64,000 nucleotides of DNA. Origin: Gilliamella sp. wkB308 (lineage in GTDB: Bacteria > Pseudomonadota > Gammaproteobacteria > Enterobacterales > Orbaceae). Numbering within the stretch: position 1 is the stretch's first letter; each line of letters opens with the position of its first letter. Positions 27,027 to 36,607 of the stretch are shown one piece after another. Below the pieces are notes generated by a model. It made no database searches. It was not told the origin of the DNA and saw nothing but the letters and a program-made list of their open reading frames with translations. A program made the position numbers and the translations under genes. The stretch lies in the NCBI RefSeq assembly GCF_001690185.1, contig NZ_LZGN01000037.1:62001-126000 (forward strand), given 5' to 3'.

Positions 27027-27836
27027 ATGCGTGTAGATAAAGATGACCGTTATATATCAGAAAAAGCGAATAAAGACTCTACAACTTCATTCAAGTTACC
27101 AAGTTTTCTTAATTATTTTTCCAAGAAAAAATTAATTATTCTTGGTTCTGCTTTGGTAATCTTTTTCTTAACGCTAAGTTTTGTGATATTAAGTTCTTCA
27201 ACAGAAAATGAACCAACATCATTGACGTCGTCAGACGTCAATGGTTATTCATCAACAAATATTGAAAACAGCAACAATGATCAATCTTTAACTGATGAGT
27301 TGAACGCATCGGGTAACACACAAACTACCGATTCAAGTTTATTGTCCAACTCTACAACTGCTTCAAGATCGAATCAATCATTAGACAGTCAAGAGCCACT
27401 AACCAGTAATAGTAATATTATGGATGAATCAAGGAAAGCTCGTAATCAATCAAATGATTCGACTGTAAAAAAACCAACAACATCGTCCCTTTCTGAGAAA
27501 AATGGAGCGAATAGTCATAATACTATTTCAAGTCATAACGGAAACAGGAATAATAGCAATACTATTTATATTAAAGATGATGAATACACTATTCAACTTA
27601 GTGCTTCATCATCTATTGAAAACTTAAAAAAATTTGTTGAAAAAAATAATATTACTCATTACCAAATTTACGAAACTAAACGTAATAACAGTAAATGGTT
27701 TATTTTGATTAAAGGTAAATATAAATCATCAGATGAAGCCAAAAAGGCTATAAAATCTTTACCTAGTGTTTTACAAAAGGATAATCCATGGGTCAAATCT
27801 GGTGCATCTGTGAATAAAGAAAAAGCTGAAAAATAA
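27027..27836 (+). CDS. damX: Cell-division SPOR protein DamX (short form)
   Basis: This is a bitopic inner membrane protein with a periplasmic SPOR domain that binds denuded septal peptidoglycan (269 aa; E. coli 428). A short basic cytoplasmic N terminus precedes one transmembrane helix (about residues 36-55). A low-complexity Ser/Asn/Thr-rich linker (about 56-180) follows, then the SPOR domain (YTIQLSASSS...WFILIKGKYKSSDEAKKAIKSLP, ending NPWVKS). The C-terminal part aligns closely with DamX, while the cytoplasmic part is much reduced. It sits between aroK and dam, the expected place minus aroB. Confidence 0.88.
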   Translation: MRVDKDDRYISEKANKDSTTSFKLPSFLNYFSKKKLIILGSALVIFFLTLSFVILSSSTENEPTSLTSSDVNGYSSTNIENSNNDQSLTDELNASGNTQTTDSSLLSNSTTASRSNQSLDSQEPLTSNSNIMDESRKARNQSNDSTVKKPTTSSLSEKNGANSHNTISSHNGNRNNSNTIYIKDDEYTIQLSASSSIENLKKFVEKNNITHYQIYETKRNNSKWFILIKGKYKSSDEAKKAIKSLPSVLQKDNPWVKSGASVNKEKAEK

Positions 27837-27882
27837 AGGATATGGTTCATTTATCCTACCAAAGACAAAATAGGAGTATCCG

Positions 27883-28698
27883 TTGAAAAAACAACGAGCC
27901 TTTTTAAAATGGGCTGGAGGAAAATATGAGCTTGTGGACACCATTAGGCAGTATCTACCAGAAGGAGATCAACTGATTGAACCTTTTGTTGGTGCAGGTT
28001 CGGTCTTCTTAAATACCAATTATAAAAGCTACCTATTAGCTGATATTAACCATGATTTAATTGAATTATTCAATTTATTGAAATCAAAACCAAATGAGTT
28101 TATTAATGATCTAAAAATATTTTTCCAACCTCAGAACAATAAGCCTGAGGCATTTTATCAACTGCGAGACGTATTTAATTACAGTAAAGATCAGTATTTA
28201 CGATCGTTATTATTTATTTACTTAAATCGTCATTGCTATAACGGTCTATGTCGTTATAACAACAGTGGACTTTTTAATGTGCCATTTGGTCGCTATAAAA
28301 CAATCTATTTTCCTGAGAAAGAACTAAACTTTTTTGCAAAAAAAGCGCAAAATGCGGAATTTATTTGTGCCCCATACCAAGAGGTAATGAAAAAAGCAAA
28401 GAAAAATTCTGTGATATACTGTGATCCACCCTATTTATCGCCAAATGATTCGGCTGGATTTACGGCATATTATTCAAATAATTTTGGCTATGAAGAACAT
28501 AAAAAACTCTCTAAATTAGCTGAAAAAATGGCTTATAAAAACAATATTCCCGTACTTGTATCCAATCATGATACTGATTATACAAGAACGTTATATCGTA
28601 AAGCTCGCCACCTTTATCGAGCTGAAATGCGACGCTCAATTAGTTGTGATGGTGAAGGTCGAAAAAAAATTGATGAAATATTAGCGCTATACAAATAA
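27883..28698 (+). CDS. dam: DNA adenine methylase Dam
   Basis: This enzyme methylates adenine N6 in GATC, marking strands for mismatch repair and replication control (271 aa; E. coli 278). The AdoMet motif region is FLKWAGGKYELV with IEPFVGAGSVF, and the catalytic motif is DPPYLSP. Target-recognition residues are in YNGLCRYNNSG. The start is TTG, giving MKKQRAFLKWAGGKY, identical in position to E. coli and preceded by GGAG eight bases upstream; no ATG is closer than the conserved motif. Its neighbours are damX, rpe, gph and trpS. Confidence 0.95.
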   Translation: MKKQRAFLKWAGGKYELVDTIRQYLPEGDQLIEPFVGAGSVFLNTNYKSYLLADINHDLIELFNLLKSKPNEFINDLKIFFQPQNNKPEAFYQLRDVFNYSKDQYLRSLLFIYLNRHCYNGLCRYNNSGLFNVPFGRYKTIYFPEKELNFFAKKAQNAEFICAPYQEVMKKAKKNSVIYCDPPYLSPNDSAGFTAYYSNNFGYEEHKKLSKLAEKMAYKNNIPVLVSNHDTDYTRTLYRKARHLYRAEMRRSISCDGEGRKKIDEILALYK

Positions 28699-28743
28699 TC
28701 CTAAAAACATTTGAGTATTGGCTTGTATGATTAGAGGTATGTT

Positions 28744-29421
28744 ATGAAAGATTTTATTATTGCACCGTCAATACTTTCAGCAAATTTCGCTTGTTTAGGT
28801 GAAGAAACCCAAAAAGTGATTGAGGCAGGAGCTGATGTAATCCATTTTGATGTCATGGATAATCATTTTGTACCTAATCTGACAATGGGGTCAATGTTTT
28901 GCCAAGCACTGCGTGACTACGGAGTAAAAGCCCCTATTGATGTCCATTTAATGGCGTCACCTGTCGAAGAACTTATTGTCTCTTTTGCAAAAGCTGGAGC
29001 TAGCAATATCTCTATTCATCCCGAAGCAACGATTCATCTTGACCGAACGTTGCAACTCATCAAAGATCATGGTTGTACCGCTGGTTTAGTTTTTAATCCG
29101 GCTACGCCATTAGATCATTTAGATTATGTCATGGATAAAATTGATATTGTTTTATTAATGGGGGTTAACCCCGGTTTTGGTGGGCAATCTTTTATACCAT
29201 CAACATTAAAAAAATTACGACAAGTTAAACAACGTATTATTGAATCAGGTCAAAAAATACGACTTGAAATAGATGGGGGCGTCAAAGTCGACAATATTGC
29301 AGAAATAGCCCAAGCAGGCGCTGATATGTTTGTTGCAGGATCTGCTATTTTTGGTCAACCTGATTATAAAACTGTTATTGATGCCATGCGAAAAGAATTA
29401 GCAGGAGTTACACATGTCTAA
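28744..29421 (+). CDS. rpe: Ribulose-phosphate 3-epimerase
   Basis: This enzyme interconverts ribulose-5-phosphate and xylulose-5-phosphate in the pentose phosphate pathway (225 aa, as in E. coli). It is a TIM barrel with [14 protein letters not shown] at the start, metal ligands in [12 protein letters not shown] and DVHLMAS, the NPGFGGQSF loop, and EIDGGV with the catalytic Asp. It ends eight bases inside gph, so translation is probably coupled. Confidence 0.97.
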   Translation: MKDFIIAPSILSANFACLGEETQKVIEAGADVIHFDVMDNHFVPNLTMGSMFCQALRDYGVKAPIDVHLMASPVEELIVSFAKAGASNISIHPEATIHLDRTLQLIKDHGCTAGLVFNPATPLDHLDYVMDKIDIVLLMGVNPGFGGQSFIPSTLKKLRQVKQRIIESGQKIRLEIDGGVKVDNIAEIAQAGADMFVAGSAIFGQPDYKTVIDAMRKELAGVTHV

Positions 29422-30109
29422 ACTGGATGACATTCAAGCAATAGCATTTGATCTGGACGGCACACTCGTTGATAGTGTACCCGGACTTGCATTAGCAATT
29501 CAGCAAATGCTTGCCGACTTACAATTACCTACTGTTAGCAAAGATCAAGTTAAAAATTGGGTAGGTAATGGCATCGATGTTATGTTAGAACGTACATTTA
29601 AAGCAATCGATATTACCCCAACAGCAGAATTGTTTAGTCAAGCTAAAAATTGCTTTAATCTGCACTATGATAAAGTTATTGATGCCGAAACAAAACTCTT
29701 TCCACATGTTAAAGAGACCTTAAAAGTACTTTATGATAATCATTATCCATTGGCGCTAGTCACCAATAAACCAGCACAATTTTTACCTGCGTTATTAAGT
29801 ACTTTAGGCATTAAAGAATATTTCAAACTTGTGCTAGGTGGGGGTGATGTTATCAAGCTAAAACCTCATCCAGCTCCACTTTATCAAGTTATGGCAACGT
29901 TTGGGCTTTTTAACGATCAATTACTATTTGTCGGTGACTCGAAAAATGATATCACCGCGGCTAAAAATGCCAACTGCCCAACTGTTGCGTTAAGTTACGG
30001 TTACAACTATGGTGTATCGATAGCAACCAGTGACCCCGATTTTTTATTTGACGATTTCAAAGATATATTAACCTTGTTACCACTGCCCAAAGCTGAGGCA
30101 AAAAAATAA
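29414..30109 (+). CDS. gph: Phosphoglycolate phosphatase
   Basis: This is a HAD-superfamily phosphatase that removes 2-phosphoglycolate formed during DNA repair (231 aa; E. coli 252). Motif [11 protein letters not shown] begins at residue 13, motif II is in LVTNKP, and motifs III/IV are KPHPAP and [12 protein letters not shown]. It overlaps the rpe stop by eight bases. The C-terminal tail is shorter than in E. coli. It belongs to the damX-dam-rpe-gph-trpS run. Confidence 0.94.
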   Translation: MSKLDDIQAIAFDLDGTLVDSVPGLALAIQQMLADLQLPTVSKDQVKNWVGNGIDVMLERTFKAIDITPTAELFSQAKNCFNLHYDKVIDAETKLFPHVKETLKVLYDNHYPLALVTNKPAQFLPALLSTLGIKEYFKLVLGGGDVIKLKPHPAPLYQVMATFGLFNDQLLFVGDSKNDITAAKNANCPTVALSYGYNYGVSIATSDPDFLFDDFKDILTLLPLPKAEAKK

Positions 30110-30147
30110 CAAGTAAAGTAACAGAATGAATAGATTAGGAATAAATT

Positions 30148-31143
30148 ATGAGTAAACCGATTGTATTTAGTGGCGCTCAGCCATCAGGAGAACTAACACT
30201 TGGCAACTATTTGGGTGCCTTAAAAAATTGGGTCGCTTTACAACAAGAATACGATTGCGTTTATTGTATTGTAAATCAACATGCCATCACGGTACGCCAA
30301 GATCCACAGAAGCTACGCAAAGCAACGCTTGATACCATGGCGCTTTATTTAGCATGTGGCATTGATCCTAAAAAAAGCACTATATTTGTTCAATCTCATG
30401 TGCCTGCTCATGCTGAATTAGGGTGGGCATTAAACTGTTACACCTATTTTGGTGAGCTTAGTCGTATGACGCAATTCAAGGATAAATCATCACGACACGC
30501 CGAAAACATTAACGCAGGGCTTTTTGATTATCCTGTATTAATGGCAGCCGATATATTATTATATCAAGCTAATTTAGTGCCAGTGGGTGACGATCAAAAA
30601 CAACATCTTGAACTATCACGTGATATTGCAATGCGCTTTAATGCCCTGTATGGTGAGATTTTTACCGTTCCTGAACCCTTTATCCCTAAAGTTGGTGCAA
30701 GAGTAATGTCATTACAAGATCCAACGAAAAAAATGTCCAAATCCGATGAAAATCGAAACAATGTGATTGGTTTACTTGAAAATCCTAAAGACATCGAGAA
30801 AAAAATCAAACGAGCAATGACCGATTCTGATGAACCACCTGTTGTACGTTATGATTTAAAAAATAAAGCTGGTGTATCAAATTTACTAGATATATTAACT
30901 GGCGTAACAGGAAAACCCGTCACCGAACTTGAAAAAGAGTTTGAAGGTAAAATGTATGGACATCTTAAAACGGAAGTAGCGACGCAAGTGATTGATATGA
31001 TAAGTCACTTACAAGCACAATATCACCAATATCGTGATGATGAAGATTACCTCTATTCAATCATGAAAGAAGGAGCTGAAAAAGCTCGAGCTAAAGCGGA
31101 TATCACATTGAAAAAGGTCTATGATGCTATCGGTTTTGTATAG
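30148..31143 (+). CDS. trpS: Tryptophan--tRNA ligase
   Basis: This class I synthetase charges tRNA-Trp (331 aa; E. coli 334). The TLGNY motif replaces HIGH in [17 protein letters not shown], and the KMSKS loop is [12 protein letters not shown]. The Trp-binding core includes [13 protein letters not shown] and [14 protein letters not shown]. An AGGAAT ribosome site precedes the ATG. It is the last gene of the dam run. Confidence 0.97.
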   Translation: MSKPIVFSGAQPSGELTLGNYLGALKNWVALQQEYDCVYCIVNQHAITVRQDPQKLRKATLDTMALYLACGIDPKKSTIFVQSHVPAHAELGWALNCYTYFGELSRMTQFKDKSSRHAENINAGLFDYPVLMAADILLYQANLVPVGDDQKQHLELSRDIAMRFNALYGEIFTVPEPFIPKVGARVMSLQDPTKKMSKSDENRNNVIGLLENPKDIEKKIKRAMTDSDEPPVVRYDLKNKAGVSNLLDILTGVTGKPVTELEKEFEGKMYGHLKTEVATQVIDMISHLQAQYHQYRDDEDYLYSIMKEGAEKARAKADITLKKVYDAIGFV

Positions 31144-31264
31144 TCTAAAATCAAATAACATAATTATTATTAACACTAAACAGTATTAATTGGCTTAATA
31201 TAGGCATTTATTATCATCATGACAATAAAAGATATAAGAGCCATTTAATTAAAATAGGTTAGTT

Positions 31265-32626
31265 ATGAAGATTATCATTCTTGGGGCAGGACAAACAGGC
31301 AGTGCGCTTGCAGAATATCTTGTTACTGAAAAACAGAACGATGTCACTGTTGTCGATGAAGATCATGATAAATTGCAATCTTTGCAAGAACGCTTTGATT
31401 TACAAGTTATTTGTGGAAAATCATCTTATCCACAAGTATTAGAGAGTGCTGGTGCTGAATCGGCTGATATGCTTGTTGCCGTAACCAACTCTGACGAAAT
31501 CAACATGATGGCATGTCAAATTGGGCATGTCATGTTTAATATTCCGCAAAAAGTGGCGCGTATCCGTGCACCAGAATACAATGATGAAAGATACCCTTTT
31601 TTCAATAAAGAGTGTATCAACATCGACCATATCATTGCACCAGAAAACCTTATTACTAACCACATCAGTCATCTTGTTCAATACCCAGGCGCATTACAAT
31701 TTGCCGCTTTCAACGATACCCGTGTGTGTTTAGTCGCTGTGATGGCGTATTATGGTGGCGCACTAGTTGGCAGTGAGCTATCAGAGCTTAAAGAACATCT
31801 TCCGCATGTTGAAGCTAGAGTCGTTGCTATCTACCGTAAAAACCGCTTTATTCGTCCACTAGGTTCTACCTTAATTGAAGCTGGCGATATGGTGTATTTT
31901 ATTACTCCGCCAACCAATATCAAAGCCGTGACAAGTGAGCTACAACGTTTAGAAAAACCCTATAAACGAATTATCATTAGTGGCGGTGGCGGCATTGCAC
32001 TTGCACTGGCTAAACGCTTAGAAAATGATTATCAAGTCAAACTAATTGAACGCAATGCCGAACGCGCAGAACTCATTGCTGAACAGTTACTTAATACCAC
32101 GGTATTACATGGCGAATCATCAGACCAAGAATTGCTATCCCAAGAACAGATCGAACTGACCGATCTTTTTATTGCGGTAACCGGTGATGATGAGTCCAAT
32201 ATTATGTCATCGATGTTAGCGAAAAGAATGGGGGCTAAAAAAGTCATCGTTTTAATTCAAAAACAAGCTTACCTAGAACTCATTAATGATAGTGTGATTG
32301 ATATTGCTATTTCACCTCAACACGCCACTATTTCTGAACTTTTAAGTCATGTCAGACAAACAGGCATCGTCAAAGTTGTATCACTACGACAAGGCGAATC
32401 TGAAATTGTGGAAATCGTTGCACATGGCGATAAAGAAAATTCAAAACTGGTCGGAAAAAACATCAATGGATTAAAGCTACCGTCTGGTGCAACAATTGGT
32501 GCAGTAGTCCGTGATGAAGATGTTATTATTATCAACACGGATTTAACGATTGAAGAGAATGATCACCTGATTATTTTCTTACCTGATAGAAGAGCGATTA
32601 CGGATATTGAAAAATTACTTCAATAA
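31265..32626 (+). CDS. trkA: Trk potassium uptake regulator TrkA
   Basis: This peripheral inner membrane protein binds NAD(H) and controls the TrkH/TrkG potassium channel (453 aa; E. coli 458). It is a tandem RCK protein: two Rossmann (TrkA-N) domains with KIIILGAGQTGSALAEYL at residues 1-18 and RIIISGGGGIALALAKRL around 234, each followed by a TrkA-C domain (around 145-225 and 370-453). The trkH/trkG partner and the rsmB gene usually next to trkA are not in the window. Confidence 0.95.
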   Translation: MKIIILGAGQTGSALAEYLVTEKQNDVTVVDEDHDKLQSLQERFDLQVICGKSSYPQVLESAGAESADMLVAVTNSDEINMMACQIGHVMFNIPQKVARIRAPEYNDERYPFFNKECINIDHIIAPENLITNHISHLVQYPGALQFAAFNDTRVCLVAVMAYYGGALVGSELSELKEHLPHVEARVVAIYRKNRFIRPLGSTLIEAGDMVYFITPPTNIKAVTSELQRLEKPYKRIIISGGGGIALALAKRLENDYQVKLIERNAERAELIAEQLLNTTVLHGESSDQELLSQEQIELTDLFIAVTGDDESNIMSSMLAKRMGAKKVIVLIQKQAYLELINDSVIDIAISPQHATISELLSHVRQTGIVKVVSLRQGESEIVEIVAHGDKENSKLVGKNINGLKLPSGATIGAVVRDEDVIIINTDLTIEENDHLIIFLPDRRAITDIEKLLQ

Positions 32627-32700
32627 AATTTGAATCGAGATTTTTTATTATACAAACTTGTTAAAAGCTAATAGACAGTTCATAATATAAACATCATTTT

Positions 32701-32782
32701 GACTCGGGGTGTTTTTTATTCATTAAAAAACTGAGAGTTTACCCGTTGAACCTGATCTGGATAACACCAGCGTAGGGAAGTC
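32701..32782 (+). promoter_or_regulatory. TPP riboswitch (THI element) upstream of thiMED
   Basis: The conserved core is nearly complete: CTCGGGGTG at the start, CTGAGA at 32731, then ACCCGTTGAACCTGATCTGG (32741-32760) running into ATAACACCAGCGTAGGGAAG to 32780. These are the P2/P3 and P4/P5 elements that bind thiamine pyrophosphate. It lies 58 bases before the thiM start, in the usual place for ribosome-site masking. Confidence 0.96.
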
Positions 32783-32839
32783 TAGCCATTTCACCTCACA
32801 TAGGCAAATTCTTCCCGATAAATTAAATAAGGAATGAAC

Positions 32840-33625
32840 ATGTCAGTAACCACGTCTCTTCAAATCACACAAGTCACACCTTTTATTAATCTTGTCAAAA
32901 CGCAACGTCCATTAGTTCACTGTATAACAAATGATGTTGTACAAAATTTTACAGCTAATGTTCTACTTGCCATTGGTGCTTCACCGGCAATGATTATTGC
33001 TGAACAAGAAGTGGCTGAATTTGTTAAAATTGCTAATAGTTTACTGATCAACATTGGCACAATTAATCACAATACCGCCAAAAGTATGCTACTTGCAGCA
33101 AGCCAAGCTCAACAGAGCCAAACTCCATGGGTACTTGATCCTGTTGCCGTTGGTTCGGCACTTGCTTATCGTACCGAAATTGCGCATCAATTATTATCAT
33201 TTAAACCCACCGTTATTCGTGGCAACGCTTCGGAAATCTTAGCGCTAAGCGGTCAACTTGCATCATCTAAAGGCCCGGATAGTCAAGACTCGACAAAATC
33301 CGCTTTACAATATGCAAAACAATTGGCACAAGATTACCAGACTATCATCGCCATGACTGGTGATATTGATTATATTACTGATGGTCATACCACTTACGCT
33401 ATAGCAGGCGGTGATATTGCGTTAACCAAAATCACCGGAACAGGCTGTTCATTATCTGCTATGGTTGCAGCGTTTATTGTAAATTCAACCGATCCACTTT
33501 TGGCCACAGCAGCCGCTTGCTTTATGATGAAAAAAGCAGGAGAAAAGGCAAATAAACAGCTTGGATTAGGCAGTTTTGCCGTATCGTTATTAGATCAATT
33601 ATCACTCTTTTATTCATCATACTAA
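32840..33625 (+). CDS. thiM: Hydroxyethylthiazole kinase
   Basis: This enzyme salvages 4-methyl-5-hydroxyethylthiazole by phosphorylation (261 aa; E. coli 262). The family landmarks are PLVHCITNDVVQNFTANVLLA, GASPAMI, WVLDPVAVG, IRGNASEI and the GTGCSLSAM anion hole with the catalytic Cys. Two in-frame ATGs exist; I take the second because AAGGA lies six bases before it and directly abuts the first. It is the first gene of thiMED and is controlled by the TPP riboswitch upstream. Confidence 0.95.
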   Translation: MSVTTSLQITQVTPFINLVKTQRPLVHCITNDVVQNFTANVLLAIGASPAMIIAEQEVAEFVKIANSLLINIGTINHNTAKSMLLAASQAQQSQTPWVLDPVAVGSALAYRTEIAHQLLSFKPTVIRGNASEILALSGQLASSKGPDSQDSTKSALQYAKQLAQDYQTIIAMTGDIDYITDGHTTYAIAGGDIALTKITGTGCSLSAMVAAFIVNSTDPLLATAAACFMMKKAGEKANKQLGLGSFAVSLLDQLSLFYSSY

Positions 33626-33637
33626 TAGGCACATAAC

Positions 33638-34279
33638 ATGCAGAAAAAGTTGGATCTTACTCTCTATTTAGTGCTCGATCCGGCACTATGTGGGGGAATC
33701 GGTGGCATGGTCGACACCACCAAAATTGCCGTTGCCAACGGCGTAACCGCTGTACAATTACGATCAGAGCAAGAATTGACAGGCAAAGATTGGTATAAAG
33801 CTGCTTTAGCCTTAAAAGAAGCGCTCAGTCAGACATCGGTACCTTTATTGATTAATGATCATGTTGATATTGCTTTAGCTGTCGATGCGGATGGTGTGCA
33901 TGTTGGTCAAAATGATTTGCCCGTTGATGCAGCTCGCCGATTGATTGGCAAAAATAAATGGTTAGGGCTATCTGTTTCGAATCAGCAACAACTTGAAACC
34001 GTGCCTTGGCAAAGCGTCGATTATATTGGAATTGGCCCCATCTATCCGACCTCAACCAAAAAAGATGCATCACCGGCACTAGGTATAGAGCGGTTAACTC
34101 AATTAGTCAAAACCAAACATTGCCCTGCTGTTGCCATTGGCGGTATCGACATAACAAAAGTAACAGAAGTGATGCAAACAGGAATTGAAGGTGTTGCAGT
34201 CGTATCGGCTATTTGTGGTCAAGCCAATATTGAACAAGCCACCACCTCACTAATCAATAAAATACATCAAGCTAGATAG
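33638..34279 (+). CDS. thiE: Thiamine phosphate synthase
   Basis: This TIM-barrel enzyme joins HMP pyrophosphate and thiazole phosphate to form thiamine phosphate (213 aa). Conserved segments are VQLRSEQELTGKDW, LLINDHVDIALAVDADGVHVGQNDLP, and YIGIGPIYPTSTKKDA with the pyrophosphate-binding residues, then AIGGI. It starts 12 bases after thiM and is followed by thiD 11 bases on, so the three are one operon. Confidence 0.95.
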   Translation: MQKKLDLTLYLVLDPALCGGIGGMVDTTKIAVANGVTAVQLRSEQELTGKDWYKAALALKEALSQTSVPLLINDHVDIALAVDADGVHVGQNDLPVDAARRLIGKNKWLGLSVSNQQQLETVPWQSVDYIGIGPIYPTSTKKDASPALGIERLTQLVKTKHCPAVAIGGIDITKVTEVMQTGIEGVAVVSAICGQANIEQATTSLINKIHQAR

Positions 34280-34290
34280 GAAGCAACATC

Positions 34291-35085
34291 ATGACAATTA
34301 CAGCCCTAACTATTGCTGGTTCAGATCCCAGTGGGGGAGCTGGCATCCAAGCCGATCTCAAAACGTTTTCGGCACTCGGAGCCTATGGCATGTCTGTCAT
34401 TACCGCTTTAACCGCACAAAGTACCCAAGGCGTTGATGCGGTATTTGCAATTCCACCCGAATTTATCGAAGCAGAATTTAACACCTTATATCAAGATATC
34501 CACATTGATAGTGTCAAAATTGGTATGCTAATGAATAAAGAAATTGTTACAACTGTCTATCAATTATTAAAAAATCATCCTATACCTTCGATTGTACTTG
34601 ATACCGTCATGATCGCTAAAGGGGGACATGCACTTTTAAAACCCGATGCCATTACCGCCATTCGAGAACAATTATTACCACTAGCAACAATTATTACACC
34701 TAACTTACCCGAAGCCGCAGCGCTTTTAGATTGTGATGAAGCGAAAAATGAAGATGAGATGCTAAAACAAGGGAAAGATTTACTTAAACTAGGTTGTAAA
34801 GCGGTTCTAATGAAAGGCGGGCACTTAACCAGTCAAGAAAGTCCCGATTATTTAATCACCTCAGACCAAACAATCCGAATGACATCACAAAGAATTCAAA
34901 CTAAAAATACGCACGGTACAGGTTGTACATTATCAGCCGCTATTGCTGCTTTATTACCTAAAAATAGCTTTGAACATGCGGTTAAACAGGCGAAAGAATA
35001 TCTTCATGGCGCCATTCGCCATGCTGATGATTTAAACATTGGTAAAGGGATTGGACCAACACACCACTTTTATCGTTGGTGGTGA
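34291..35085 (+). CDS. thiD: Hydroxymethylpyrimidine/phosphomethylpyrimidine kinase
   Basis: This ribokinase-family enzyme phosphorylates HMP and HMP phosphate in thiamine synthesis and salvage (264 aa; E. coli 266). The early TIAGSDPSGGAGIQADLKTF, the TVMIAKGGHALL segment, TPNLPEAAALL, LMKGGH and the catalytic NTHGTGCTLSAAIAA are all present. With thiM and thiE it forms a salvage set. De novo genes thiC, thiG, thiH and thiF are not here. Confidence 0.95.
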   Translation: MTITALTIAGSDPSGGAGIQADLKTFSALGAYGMSVITALTAQSTQGVDAVFAIPPEFIEAEFNTLYQDIHIDSVKIGMLMNKEIVTTVYQLLKNHPIPSIVLDTVMIAKGGHALLKPDAITAIREQLLPLATIITPNLPEAAALLDCDEAKNEDEMLKQGKDLLKLGCKAVLMKGGHLTSQESPDYLITSDQTIRMTSQRIQTKNTHGTGCTLSAAIAALLPKNSFEHAVKQAKEYLHGAIRHADDLNIGKGIGPTHHFYRWW

Positions 35086-35251
35086 TTCAAAAACACAATT
35101 GACGCATATTTGAAAACACATTCTTCAAATTCTTCAAAACATGAGTGATTGAAAGAGGATGCAAAATAGGTTTTGGACGTTTTGAATTTATTAATGGAAA
35201 CAGTAGAATAAAAAATTAACGTCCAAATTTTTCAGCTTTAAACTAAGTTAA

Positions 35252-35455
35252 TTAATACGAAATTCCAACAAACTCATACCCAGCTTCATTGATAGCCTCT
35301 ATAGCGGCTTCTTGTGAAATGGTTCCGCCTTCAATGTCAACTTCATGTTTAGCCAAATTAATGGTTACTTTCGCTTTTGGATCAATATCATTAATCGCTT
35401 TAGTAATGGCATTAACACAGTGCTGGCAACTCATATTATCGACAATTAATTTCAT
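35252..35455 (-). CDS. CopZ-like copper chaperone (HMA domain)
   Basis: This is a single heavy-metal-associated ferredoxin-like domain of 67 aa with the metal motif MSCQHC at residues 8-13. It binds Cu(I) and hands it to a copper ATPase or a regulator. The length and the final YEFVGISY fit CopZ-type proteins rather than a P-ATPase fragment. A GAGAGGTC ribosome site precedes the ATG. No copper ATPase is adjacent, and the multicopper oxidase is 19 kb away. Confidence 0.88.
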   Translation of the reverse strand: MKLIVDNMSCQHCVNAITKAINDIDPKAKVTINLAKHEVDIEGGTISQEAAIEAINEAGYEFVGISY

Positions 35456-36071
35456 GATTGACCTCTCTTTTCAATTAAATCTTATTAGAAATCGGATCGC
35501 TCAAATTAGCATAGGCTTTATAATCGTGTTCGATCCATTGACTCTGCATTGTTACTCGTTTGATGATAATCAAGACAGTAGTTTTCATCATACTTTGTGT
35601 GAAACAAAAAAAATTTCGTACAGTAAAAAATGAAGCTAAATTTTTTGAAACATCAACTATATTGATTGCAAAAAGTATCCTTCGCTTACTAAGCCACAGT
35701 GACATTATTTGTTTTATCATACACAATTTTCCACTCGGATTAAACTGGCTCTAACATATTATCATTTTGCGTATAAGGTGTTAGCTTTGGCATATAGGAT
35801 TAGTAGTGTTAATTTCACTAATAGTGAATGGTAAACAATCTAGGTTTATCCATAGTTATCATAATTTGAAACGCCAAGACAGTTTTTTTATAGAAAAATT
35901 TATTCGTGCATTTAAGTTATTTACTCACTGAATTAACAACAAAAAATGCTATAAATCCAGAACTTCTTTGACACTATTGTTAGTTAAACGTTATACTGAA
36001 GACGATATTTTGTACATCTGAATAGTTAAGCACTTTTTTTCAAAAGCAGTTTAAACATAGGGGGGTGTAAT
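35456..36071. other. 616 bp region without a confident gene
   Basis: This very AT-rich spacer lies between the divergent copper chaperone and DUF3597 genes. A leftward frame of up to 83 codons ends at 35475, 19 bases upstream of the chaperone start. Its last 24 residues look protein-like (MQSQWIEHDYKAYANLSD...), but I do not recognise it and it has no clear ribosome site. No RNA gene, repeat or copper-regulator operator was recognised. Confidence 0.3.
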
Positions 36072-36515
36072 TTGGGTATCTTAAATAATATTTTTTCTAA
36101 AATCTTTCCAAGTGCTCAAGCGGCTGTCGGTAATGTCGCTGATGCCGTTAAAAATCAAGTCAACAATATTACCGGTCATGATAAAGATGCCGCGTCAAAT
36201 AATCAGAATCAAGACCAAAATCAAAATCAACAACATTCTGACAACCAAACGCCCATTTCGGACGTGGATGTTATGTCAATTCTTAATAATTTAGCGAGCA
36301 AATTTCCAGAAAAACTTAACTGGAAAACATCGATTGTTGATCTTCTAAAATTATTAGGAATAGACAATAGTTTAGATGCTCGTAAAAAATTGGCACAAGA
36401 ACTTAATTACACGGGTAGTACAGATGATACCGCTGCAATGAATACTTGGTTAATTAAAGAAGTATTTAAGCGAATTGCTGAAAAAGGCGGTAATATTACC
36501 CATCTATTTTCTTAA
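36072..36515 (+). CDS. DUF3597 domain protein
   Basis: This is a 147 aa protein of the DUF3597 family, function unknown. The N terminus GILNNIFSKIFPSAQAA and the C-terminal domain KLNWKTSIVDLLKLLGIDNSLDARKKLAQELNY, then DDTAAMNTWLIKEVFKRIAEKGG, are the family pattern. Between them is an Asn/Gln-rich linker (about 43-62). Translation starts at TTG with an AGGGGGG ribosome site just upstream, unusually strong for this AT-rich genome. It is monocistronic with its own terminator, and it resembles LysM-associated small stress proteins of other Proteobacteria only in general layout. Confidence 0.85.
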   Translation: MGILNNIFSKIFPSAQAAVGNVADAVKNQVNNITGHDKDAASNNQNQDQNQNQQHSDNQTPISDVDVMSILNNLASKFPEKLNWKTSIVDLLKLLGIDNSLDARKKLAQELNYTGSTDDTAAMNTWLIKEVFKRIAEKGGNITHLFS

Positions 36516-36539
36516 TCAAAGATTGTTACGTGATTTGTT

Positions 36540-36567
36540 ATCCACCTGATCTTCGGGTGGATTTTTT
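36540..36567 (+). terminator. Rho-independent terminator after DUF3597 gene
   Basis: ATCCACC pairs with GGTGGAT around a nine-base loop and is followed by T residues to 36567. Confidence 0.85.
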
Positions 36568-36607
36568 ACATTAGCATTTAGTGATTCATTGGACTTAATC
36601 AACGGCA

